From Ceraceosorus guamensis (lineage: Eukaryota > Basidiomycota > Exobasidiomycetes > Ceraceosorales > Ceraceosoraceae): 64,000 bases of DNA. Shown one piece after another: positions 32,114 through 43,791 of the stretch. The position numbers and the translations under genes were made by a program. Positions within the stretch are counted from its first letter, which is position 1, and each line of letters starts with the position of its first letter. The stretch covers positions 62,001-126,000 of the forward strand of contig NW_020290023.1 in NCBI RefSeq assembly GCF_003144195.1, given 5' to 3'. The notes under the pieces were generated by a model. The model ran no database searches, was not told the DNA's origin, and saw only the letters and a list, made by a program, of their open reading frames with translations.

Positions 32114-34743
32114 ATGGCTTCTCCGTCCGGCGGGTCATTCGCCATGCGCGACCTCTCGCCAACTGCTCTTACCCATGCTTCCCGCTTGCTCAATGATGAC
32201 AACTCTGGCGATGACTCGGCGGACACCTCGCGATCGCCTCGTCACGACTACGCTGCGAATTTGTCCTCGACTATGCTCACCGATGCAACTGATCCCACCC
32301 TGGTCGGTGCTGACCAATCGAACGAATCATCACACCTCCTTGCTTTGCCTTGGCTCACCGCCTCTAACCACGATGCGGCGCATTCTCGCCTCCTTGACGA
32401 CCCACATCCGCACAACACAGAGGGACATGGCCACACTGAAAAGAGCCACTTTCAAGGCGCCGCCCTTCAAGAGGACGGACTCCCTCACCATGGAGCAGGC
32501 GGTCATAATGACGAGTCGTCGGATGATGAGACTGACGACTTCAATTGGAGCTCCGACGAGGACGATCCGGACACTGTCGTTGAGGCGGATGGCACCAAGA
32601 GAATTCGCGCCAAGAGAGGTCGCCGGATCTACATGTTCCTGATGAACCTCGCCCGCCCTATTCGCATCATGATCCTGGGCCTGCTTGGATCTGCCATTGC
32701 CCTAGTTCCCTTCATCGTCGTTCTCACGGCATTCCCCAGAAACGCAGCTCGCCCGCAAGTGGAGGTGTGGAGCATTTGGGTTGCCATCATCTGGGCTGCT
32801 GCTTGCGGCACATTCCTTGTCTTGAACTGGGTTCCTACTCTTCTGGAGAAGATCGCGACCGCCATCTGGGGCAAAGTTCCCGCGTCATTTGCGGTGAGTC
32901 GGACCATTTCGTCTTTAAAAGTGAGGCTCATCATCTCATCTTCCTACATGATGCGCAGAAATACGTCGAGGTCGTCAAGGCCACTCTCATCTGGGCCAAG
33001 CTGATGCTCTGTATCGCTTGGGCTTGGATTTCGCTCGGGGGCATCATTGGCATCGAATTCGGCGGCCAGAACGACCAGGTGCGACCGTCCTACTTCCATT
33101 ACGTCTTCCTCACGCTCCAAGCTCTCTTTGGCTCCAGCGTCATCATTTACGTTGAGAAGCTTTGTCTGCGCCTCATCGCTACGAACTTCCACAAGACTGC
33201 CGTAGCGGATCGCCTCGAGACCAATCAGAAAGCTGTGAAAGCGCTCGACAAGCTCCACGAGAGTGAGTACGTCAAAGGCAGCCGGGACCAAAGTCGCCGA
33301 GCGACTGGCAACTGGGCGAGCAAATTCGGATTCGGAAGTCGTCCCGCCAGCCCTGGGCCCAACACGCCTGGCCATCGACCCACCAAGAGTAGTGGGGGTC
33401 CTGGCGGCTACTTTGGTACCGCTGCCACACAGCCTGCCAGCTCCGGCTCTGGCACCAAGACCCCTCTTCAGCGCACGCACCGCAAAGACGGCAGTGGCAA
33501 CAAGACACCGACGTTCGATGTGCAAGCAGGAACAGGCCTGCACAGTGGCAGAAGGCCAAATTTTGCATCTCAACTCTCTGAAGCTCTCACAACGGCAGCA
33601 GGCAAGAAAAGTAGGCTCTTCCAAGGACGCAAGGCGCGCTCCCAGCAGTCGGCCCGCAAGCTAGCCCGAAAGCTGTTTTATAATTTGGGCCACCATCGAG
33701 ACTCTTTGGTTGCGGAAGATTTTTATCCTTACTTCAAGACCACGGAAGAGGCTCGCGAAGCATTCGGCTTCTTTGACGCTGACAACAACGGCGACATCTC
33801 CAAGGCGGAGATGCGCGATGCGGTGCAGCGCATCTACCGCGAGAAGCGAGCCCTCGCGGTTTCGCTGCGAGATATGGGCTCAGCTGTCAGCAAGCTCGAT
33901 GGTGTGCTCATGTTCCTCGGCCTCATTATCATGGTGTTCATCTGGCTGCTCATTTTCAACCGCGACTCGACTGTGGCGAACATTGTGCCCCTGTCAACAT
34001 TCGTCGTTGGCTTCTCGTTCGTTTTCGGAAACTCGGCCAAGACCATCTTCGAGAGCATGATCTTCATCTTCGCAACTCATCCATACGACGTCGGGGACCT
34101 CGTCTGCGTGGATGAGAACTGGATGTTCGTCGAGTCCTTCGGTATGCTTTCCACCACCTTCCGTACGGTGACGAACCAGTACATTGTCGCACCGAACGCG
34201 ATGCTCGCGTCACAAAAGTACATTTTCAACTCGAGGCGTAGTGGTGCGACTTGGGAAGTCACATTCATCCAAGTCGGCTTCGACACTCTCATCCAACTCA
34301 TCGACGAATTTAGAGCGAAGATGAGACAATTTGTGAAGGAAAATGATCGCGAGTGGGGAGGAGGCTTGGAAGTCAATTACGATCAAATCTCGAACCAAAA
34401 CTCGGTGCAGCTGGTCATTGCCATGGAACACAAGGGCAACTGGCAGGATTGGGGGGCCAGATGGGCGCGCCGAACGAAACTCATGCGCCACGTCAAGACT
34501 GTCTGCGAAGAGCTCGGCATCGTCTATTCGTTGCCTCCTCAGCCCGTCACTTTCCACCCCAGATCTGGCAGAGCTCCATTCCAGCCCACCATGTCTGCAA
34601 AGACCAGCTTCATGTCCCCTCGTGCTGCGCGAATGCCCGGCTCATCGGCAGCTGGCGCTGAAGGTGGCGGCGGCCAGGGAGGCGGGTCTTTCATTCCCGT
34701 CGGCTTTACCCAACCAAAGAAGAAGGAGGACGAGTCTAGTTGA
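32114..34743 (+). CDS. mechanosensitive ion channel, MscS family with EF hand (Msy1/Msy2-like)
   Basis: Exons 32114-32893 and 32959-34743 (65-nt phase-0 intron) give 854 residues. A long acidic N-terminus (DDETDDFNWSSDEDD, about 137-151) precedes two or more helices at 180-207 and 217-240, then helices at 267-292 and 303-331. An EF hand, DADNNGDISKAE at 533-544, directly precedes the MscS core: helices near 573-594 and 600-622, GFSFVFGNSAKTIFESM lining the pore, and the beta domain HPYDVGDLV...SFGMLSTTFRT. In fission yeast, relatives with this layout sit in the ER and tune calcium release on hypo-osmotic swelling; location here is inferred. The basic Ser/Gly-rich loop between helices (370-500) is long but usual for fungi. 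Start taken at the first in-frame ATG (GACATGGCT). Confidence 0.92.
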
Positions 34744-36039
34744 TCTGCCTCGTCCTTACACATTGTTTACAATAGAAAAAGCGACTGCTGTCGCTAGCGA
34801 GGGACGGCCGCTGTGCTGCCTCCCCCTCTCCCTCATTCTCTCTTCTGCCCTCCCTCTCTCGTGCCTCTCTGCTTCGCCTCTAGATCCTGTCTCCCGTCTC
34901 GTTTCCCTGATCTCCTGCATTACCTGATCCTTCACCTTCATTACGAAGGACCATTCTCGCACGGCATCTTCCATCAGTCCACCCTCCCACTCTATTGTCG
35001 GACGTCGCCAGCACACCCAGCCCTCCGCGACGCACCGCTTTGCCCCTCAACACGCTCCCACTTTTTGTACTGGCATACCGCCGGTACCGCACATTACACG
35101 TCTCACAAAGCATCCCAAAGAATCGAGAATGGAGCACGAAATGAATGAATGATTTGTATTGAATGGCCTTTCCACGGCATCTAGTTCGGCTCTTTGTTGT
35201 TTGTGAGCAAGGATTGAGCGACCGAGAGCGGGCAAGAAGCGGCTGTGACGATTCCATGGAGCTTTTGAATCTAAATTGGCTCGAAGCGAGGAAGGTAAGC
35301 TCATCGTACATGCAACTTGCCGTTCATATGACACCTATAGGTATCAAGAGCATCATCAGCCGCGGAAAATCACCTTACGCACTTGCCCCGCCTACATATT
35401 GATACAACAGCTGCGATTGGTCAGGTCAAGTCTGCCACGATTGCTGCGCGCGTTAGGCATGTGTGCTCACAGTGAGTCGAGATTGCCATGCATAGCTGGT
35501 TGTGACCGACGAGGTGTTGGGATTTCATGTGAGTCACGGCTAGGCTATTCTGATTCGCGATTCCACAGCTTGGCTTTGAAATCATGTTATTCAAGATTGA
35601 TGGGCATCGGGGGACACGTGTCTCGTCGAATTGGTCGCGCGTGTGTGCGACCCTTGTGGCCCAGAACACCGAGCCGGTGCTGTTGGGCCACAGCTATACG
35701 TACACACGAGACGCGCGCCGCCTTGCAGCACAGACACAGACCTGCTGCGCATCGCGATTAGTCTTGCATGCATGCATGCATGGGAGGTCTGCCTGACGGG
35801 CTTCATCTCAAATCAAAATCGATCCTGCTTGATACCTCCCCCAGCCCGCGCGGGCGAACAGTGCGCGCGCATTCAAATGCAATCGCGCGCGCGCATCGAG
35901 CCTTGCCTTCAGCTCCACCACCACATCATTCTCGACTTCGATATCAAGCATCGACCCATCGACTTCGTATCGCTCAACCTTGGAGCGGTCTCTTGCATTA
36001 GCACACTAAACAGCACCAACCTCAACACTCCAAGTCAAC
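34744..36039. other. intergenic region upstream of histone H4
   Basis: 1.3 kb. A C/T-rich tract (about 34817-34880) follows the channel stop. Nearer H4 are a GCAT tandem repeat (about 35765-35783), the 12-bp palindrome GCCCGCGCGGGC at 35844-35855 and alternating CG/GC runs near 35861-35896. No divergent H3 gene is present; the neighbouring gene points the same way. No clear TATA box was found. Confidence 0.55.
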
Positions 36040-36797
<758 letters not shown>

Positions 36798-37399
36798 GCA
36801 GCGTCGCTTCGCCGACACTCACACGCCGACTTGCCCGCCTTTTTTGAGCGGCTCGATCAGTCTCACACTTTTGTGTAAAGCATGAGCCCTCCTTCTCACG
36901 TCTTCCAGTCGCTGTCTCATAGCCAGGCCCACGAGCCCCATTGTAATCTTGTTCTATTCCATCGTGTGAGGTGCTCAGACACTCACGATCCATGATCATG
37001 CTATCATCATAATCACGCTGTTCATCGCGTGTGTTTGAATATCGGCTCGAGATGTAGGGGAAGATTACTGGAGGCTTTACAGAGAGCGTGTAGATGTCAC
37101 GGCAGCGAAAGGAACCGGCCCTGAACCGCTGAGACATGGTGATGGTGGTGCAGCAGCTGAGGAGGCAACGCAGGCAATGTGCACTTTGGAACAGGACAGC
37201 AAGGCTTCGACCTCACGAGACAGCATCGCTTGCCTCGATCTTGAGTCCACCTTTGCTTTTCTTGATGGAGAGGAACATGCTGACGAGATGTCGGTTGGGA
37301 AAACGCCAAGAATAAGCGAGTTGGAGCCACTCTGAATTGCGCAGAAGTCGGGCGAGTGTGGTGCGAGATGGTCTTCGCCGTTGTCGCGCACGACACTTG
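36798..37399. other. convergent 3' intergenic region
   Basis: 602 bp between the H4 stop (+) and the stop of the next gene (-). No supported gene; frames on the - strand here are short and run past each other. Confidence 0.6.
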
Positions 37400-40300
37400 T
37401 CAGTCGGGGCTTGGCATCGGTGAGAGATTGTGCAACCAAGAGGCGGCTTCTTCGGGTGCCATGACGTAACGAGAAGCGTTGAGCGTACCGGGCAGGCCCG
37501 AAGGTATTTGGCCGGCGCGAGAAGTGGTGCTGCTGGTGCTGCGCGTGCTGGCACTTCCTGAACTCTCTTTAGCCTTGCGAGTAGGCGAGAAGAGATCGCT
37601 GCGAGATGTTCTGGAGAGGGACAAGGGGCGCATCGCGAACGTTGAGGACATCGGCGAGGAAGTGGCAGAGACTGAAGATTTGAATGGTGTGCTCGGCGAC
37701 TCTGGGGAGCTGTGAGGTAATGTGGGACATGGTGGAAGAACTTCGTTTGCAGTCTTTATCGACAATCCCGATGAGGAGGCTGATGTTGATCTTTGGCGTT
37801 GCTGAGCAGAATCGCCAGTGTCTCGCATGGGACCTTTGGAGCGAATCAGCGTCGCTTGACTGGTGCTGACGCGTTGAGCGTGCATCACAAGAGCGGTGCC
37901 GTCGACTCCGCGCCGAGCTGCCACTTCGCGATGATTGGTCGGAATCTCCTCGATGAACGAAAGCAAGTCTTTCACCAGCCTCTGTGCCTGGTCATATGTC
38001 TCTACTCCCCATGCTGCTCTCGTTCGATTTGGATCAGCTGCGTGCTTGACATCGGACGAGAGCGCGCATACCTCGGCAACGCGCTCGAGCACGGTTACGC
38101 AGCGCTTGGCAAGCTGCCGGGAACGGACCGAAGATGCCCTTGCTGTGCTCTCGGCAAGGAGAGCATCGTTGCGCGCTTGCTGCAACGCCGTGTACAAAGA
38201 AGACGCATTGCTGCGGGAAGACAATCCTGAGTAGCTGAGGCGAGAGCCTGCAATGTGGTCACGCGCTTGTCCTGTGGGGCTGCCATCGACCCCATCCGAC
38301 ATTTCCAGCGAGCCTGAGTCACTTGCTCTGCTGGCGGCGCCAACACAAGATCCCAGTACGCGCGAGAAGTCGCGGCTCGTGTCGTTTCGATCAGGCCGCA
38401 CCGTGCAGCTCATATCGGTGTCCGCGGGCGATGTGGGCCGCGACTTACTTTGCCGACCGTCGTTGAGCACCTCGACAGGATCTGGGTGCGCATGGCTGCC
38501 TTGCGAATCTTGAGGTGCGGACGGGGCACGTCCCGTAGAATCGACCACAGGTCTGGAAGGGATCTCGTTCTCGATGACCCAAGAGTCAGGCGAAGCGGGT
38601 ACAGGCTGTTCCAGAATCTCGGCGCACTTTCGACTGTCAGAGTTCTTCACACTTTCGCGGTACAGCGACATCTTTTTCCCTGTCGTGTATTCGACAGCAG
38701 CTGGATCGCTGCTGTCCATCTCTTCGTGCAGGCTAACCGCATCTTCTGATGACGTGCACGAGAAGCGCGAAGTGGCCATATCGTCCACATTCAGGAGAGG
38801 CAGTCCATCTACGATCATTGAGGTCCGAGACTTGAAAGCTAAATCCGCAGTCGCAGACTGCTTCTTCGCACCGTCTCCGCGCAGCGCCGCGGATCCGTAA
38901 GGGCCAGATGGTCCAGAAGCTGAGGGCTGAAGGGGTTGCATCTCTTCTTCGCAGCCCTCCAATTGTCGCAGTGTGTCGGCAACACTGTCGGACGGGGGCG
39001 ATGGCGGTCCACTGCGCGGTCGCAGACGAGACTCGGAGTGATGCTTTTGAAGATTTGACACCTTGCTGGTCTGCAGGTCACCGACGATCGTCTGACTGCC
39101 GCCATCAGCCTCACTTCTGTGAGCGGGGTCGGCGCGGGTTGAGAGATTGCCGGTGACGTTTGATGTGGCAGGTTCGGAAACTGCAGCCATGGGTGTAGAG
39201 GTGGCAAGACTCTCGCTCAACGTTTCGGCAGAGAGTTGATTCTGCGGCGTAAGTATCTGCGTTGAATTGGAGATGTGCAGCGCCGGGTCACTATGAGGCG
39301 CCGTTGCAGCAGCAGCACCAAGCTGAAGTTTCCTGCTAGCGCCCGAAAGGACGGCATGCGACTGTGTCAAGGGCTGCCGCAGGGGTTGAACGCTCTTGAG
39401 TCTGGAGAACTCTTGCACTGCTGCTGTCGCGTCCTTGGCAATGCGCACACGAGAGTCTTCGCGGATTGAGTCTTGGCTTCGTAAGGGGTCCATGTACGGC
39501 AAAGTGCTTTCCTCGGCGAAGCTCTGCGCACGGTCTCGTGTTGGCAAGGAGATGATAGATCTGCGGTAACGGGAGCGTTGGTTGGATGTACCTGCTCCGT
39601 GCTTTGCATCAGCAATAATAGGTGCCCCAGTAGAGGACCTGCCTACTTGTAAAGAGCGGAACGAAGCAGAACTTGGCGGAAGACTCCCCGTTCTCCAGCG
39701 CGCGTCTTGGACGATGCCCAGCGAGCCAGTTGGCAAAGATCCCGTCGAAGAATCTCTGGCACCAGGCTTCAAGGCAGTGTCGTTGGACACTCTATGGCGG
39801 GCAAGAGGCGCGACATCCTGAGAGAGTAGTGGGCCCACATCCTCGTGCGAATCGTACCTCTGACGATCTGATCTCCCCTTGCGTCGCTCGAAGAAACCTT
39901 GCCCGCTAGCAGAGAAATATTTTGGTAGGTATGGGAGCGCGCTCTCTGGCCCCGACAAACGTTTGGGTAAACTCATGCGTCTTCGAGGCACGTGCTTCTG
40001 CAGTGTATCACGAGTCGACGAAGTTGCAATGTTTGAGTCGCTCGTGGAACTATCTGCAAGGATGCTTGTTGAGTGCGAAGCCTGATTCCGGAGCTGTTTG
40101 GGGGGATTGCGAGCACTTTGTCTGATAATGTTAACATCATCGCTGCGAGACGGAGACAAAGAGGAGAGCATCGCATGGCGTGGAGTTGTGACCTTCTCTG
40201 TAAGCTGCTCGATTGCGTCCTCACCGCCCTCGGCCGATTCGTCGACATGTAGGCCAAGGAGACCGCTGGCGCGCGCACTTGCTCCAGCGAGAGATAAACT

Positions 40301-41717
40301 GCGTTTCGTCACCGAATGAATGCTGCGCAGCCTCTCGAGCGGTGCAGAACGGCCTTCTGTAGGCGACTGGCCCTTGCTGATTCTGCCATGGAGTGATTGG
40401 AGTGACGCCGACGAGCCTTCTTCGTGTTGGACCGTGACTCGAGGGATCATGCTGGGAGGTGGTTTCCGCTGAAGGTAAGAGTCGCGCTTTGACCCGGTTC
40501 GAACGCTTGGTGTGGGGGGATCAGACCGCAAGATGCTGCGACCGGATGCCCGAGAGTCCAAGTTTGCTTTGGATGCGGGAGCACGATGGCCTTCCGTGGT
40601 AAAGAAGCTGGTGCCATTCGGCAGGACCTTGTCAAATAAATCCGCAATAACTGGTCAATCAAGTGTTTCTCTCGTGATCCCGTGGAATACACCCGGCTAC
40701 TCACCTTTTTGATGAGATTAGCAGAGTTGAGCTGGGCGTCAAACTCGCGAGAAATGGCATTCTGGGCCTCCGTGGAAGCTGCCGAGGAGTTCGACGCATC
40801 GTCGATGGGACTCCCTCCCGCACTGCTTGCCAGTGCTTTGTTCGATTTGAACTTGCCTTCCACATTCAAGCGCGATGAAAGCTTTGACATCAGACGACCC
40901 GACTTCCAATGTCCCGCGGGGGATGCCAGGGGCGGTAATCCATCGTCAGCTCCTGCGCCATGTCGCGCGAGCCGACCGTGATCCTGAGGGCCCGTGGACA
41001 TTAGGAATCGCGCCAGCTGGAAGAGACCAGAAGCACGATGATCTTTAGCAGAGCACGCTATCGTCATGTCGTCCTGCTGGTACTTACTTCTGATGTACCG
41101 GTCGAGGGGGCGTCAGTCTCGGCTAGCAAATGGCGCGAGGTGGGCATTATCTCATCCTTCGGCATCAGTTGCGCTTGTCTCCCCCTCGGCACACTCGGAC
41201 TCTTGGCCACCTTTGTGGGTGTAATCAGTCGCGGGTCGGAGGCTTGGCCGATGCTCAGAGTGTTACCTTGCTGATCTTGAGATGCTCCATGGCGAGATGT
41301 CATCCTGCGCGATCCCAACGATCCATTCAGAAAGTCTTCGTGCGAGCTCTCGAGCGCGTGTGACGCCGGAGCAGCACTGGATTCAAGCGTATCGCTGCCT
41401 GCAGTAAACATTTCGGCAAGAAGAGACGGATAACGGTGACGATCCGACCAAGAGGTTTCCGGCTGGGCTGCGACAGATGCATCACGAGCAGAATGGGGCG
41501 GATCATGTGGCGTTGGAGGGAATGAGCCAGGAAACTCAACCGGTGCTCCGCGTGCCCGAACGCTGTCGAGGGAAACAGACAGCTTTCGATGAGACGCATT
41601 GCGTATCTTCGGGCCAGCCAGCGAGCTTGCCACTAAGTTGAACGGTCCCTGAGAGCGCGTGTTATCGGACCAAGCGACCTTGACCCCGGTTCTCGTCGGC
41701 GAATGGGCTTCCTGCAT
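37400..41717 (-). CDS. large Ser-rich protein of unknown function
   Basis: Exons 41717-41088, 41016-40701 and 40650-37400 (introns 71 and 50 nt) give 1398 residues. The only ordered-looking block spans the second intron: EFDAQLNSANLIKK then VIIADLFDKVLPNGTS (about 300-330). To keep this frame the donor must be GTAGCC, four bases inside a stronger-looking GTGAGT; using the latter gives a stop after about 67 codons. The rest is Ser/Thr/Pro-rich with many SP and RxxS sites. A helical stretch near the C-terminal third (TALQQARNDALLAESTARA and QLAKRCVTVLERVAEVCAL) could be a coiled coil. I do not recognise the family. The N-terminus is tentative: an upstream exon could end at the AG just before the ATG. 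It diverges from MPS1 over 2.1 kb. Confidence 0.65.
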
Positions 41718-43791
41718 GACTGCCAAAACGTGAGGCGCTCAAATGAGGTGGCGATGCGTCCGGAGTAAGAAAACAGGGCTAACCGGCGAGACCACGCGGC
41801 AGGCCGATCTCGCAGCAGCTCTGAGTGTTGCGCGGTAACCGCCTCAACTTCCCTGAATAGTCGAATTAGCAAGAGCGGCTGCCTCCTATGGTTCTTGGAT
41901 AGTGATGGAGCAATCTACCGAAAAATCATTGGGCATCAGCGATTCTTGCGCCGTAGTGGTGGTAGCCTCTCAAGCCGGAGGTAGCAATCATATGCTACTC
42001 TATAATCCGACTATTGCGTAGACATTCTTTCCAACAGCGATCCTGAGCCCAAGACTGGAGGCAACGAGCCTTTCAGTATTGACTTCTTTCGATGCGTGCA
42101 CGCGCGATACTGTCCATACTTCCTGTCCAATCTCTCGAGCCTTGATCAACAAGCACCGTGCGAGGCCCCCCTGTGGAAAGTCCATGGCTCAAACCCGCTC
42201 AGAAGATGCCGCACTCGTTGGTTGATCGGTCTTCGGCGGGTGCGAGCGAAATGAAGCGGCTCGTGCTACAGGAGGATCGCAGTCGGGACTTCGCCTTGCC
42301 CGCTGCCTCCCGAAGAGCCTAGCACTCCGAGGGGGTCGTGCTTCACCGCGCGATGAGCATCTTGTACCGGTAGGGGCCCAAGCGCGACCATCCGCTCCAA
42401 CGGTCCTCGCTCAATGTGAGGCCTTTGCACTCGGAGGAGAGCGCCGCACATCGCAACGGCGATTTGCAAGACGGTTCACGCCAAAGCAATGAGACTGGTT
42501 TCCTTTAACGATATGGCATCGCGCCATTTGTGCCTATCGCTTCGCAAAGTGGGCCAAAGATGCACACGAGCGTGGTGCTTTTCGCTACCGCACGACTCGC
42601 GATGGGCGTCGAGGGGCCATCTTTGCAGCATGCCCAACAAGAACGGCTCCACAACATCGGAATTGTTGGATGAATGTTCGATTCTACAATAAATAAACGT
42701 TGTGTGGTGTAGTGGGCGAACATGGCTGCGCCTTGTTGAGGCGACCCTAGGCTGCACGAGGTGCACACCGGTCTTCTTGACTGGTAGGTGTAGGATGTCT
42801 CAGCTCTGGTGACTGGCGTGGCAGAAGAAGTTGCGACTAGCGAGGCTTGTATGCGCCGACCGACGTGTGCGCGTGAGTCTGAGTGACCTGAAGCGGCATG
42901 GAGGAAAGGCTGAGATTTGTCACGTGATCCATTTTGACAACGCGTCGATCTCGCGAGCGTGGCGCGTGTGGAGCTTGTTTCAGCGTCGCTCATCAGAGCT
43001 GCATGTATGGGACTCCTTCTATGCTTCGACCAAGCTGTGATGGCGAGATGACACGAAAGCGTACCCATATACATACCTTCTTGATCTTTATCAAGCACAA
43101 TAGGCTGTTTATCTGGAGTGAGAGAGAGCTCGAGCGGTCCTGCTGAGGAAAATCGCCGGGGTCGAATGATCGCCAGCCGAGGTGACGATCAAGGATGGAA
43201 TGGCGCCGTGTGCGATGCTTGCTGATTGCGCGCGCATGGTGCTGGCTGCTCTGTGTTGTTCTCTATGCGCGCGCGGTGTGATCACGCGCGTCCCTGCTGC
43301 TGAGCAGTCAAGAGTCACGAGTGATGCTTGCCTGCCATGCAAAGAGATGGCCACCTACAAATGTACACTCTGACTGTGCAGCTGTTGCGTTGCCATGCTG
43401 CTGATGCAGCTGAATGCACGTCTACCTCGTAGTCCGTGCAGCAGGTGCATGCTGGTTGTCAGTGGGCAAACAGTCACAAGAAGTCACAGCAGGGCTACAG
43501 CAGCGGTGATCGTTGAGGCTTCCCTCATCAGCGTCCTTTCGCCCCGCAGAAGAAAGTCGACATTTTGCTCGCTCGAGCGAATCACGTTCACCATTCATCG
43601 CTGCCAGTAGCGCTCAGCAAGGCTTCTACAATTGCTACCGCTTCACCTCAACACGATCGCCAAACAATCCAGCCGACTAAGTCATTCAGTCTGGAGACCG
43701 CTCAGACTCGCGACGGCACCGTGTACTGGTCAAAGTGGACGCAATTCCTCACTCAAGTCGCATCCACCACCTCCAAGGCTGCGCTTGCACC
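41718..43791. promoter_or_regulatory. divergent intergenic region upstream of MPS1
   Basis: 2.07 kb between outward-facing starts. It holds TCACGTGA at 42920-42927, the 12-bp palindrome TCGCTCGAGCGA at 43569-43580 and many short overlapping frames, none convincing. The last 300 bases should hold the MPS1 leader. Regulatory roles are guesses from the words alone. Confidence 0.4.

Noticed and set aside
34900-36039. Search for a histone H3 gene paired with H4
   Set aside because: H3 and H4 are often divergent neighbours in fungi, but no H3 tail or fold motif was found on either strand here.
40490-40515. GGTTCGAAC word resembling a tRNA B-box
   Set aside because: It lies within a coding exon and has no matching A-box or cloverleaf around it.
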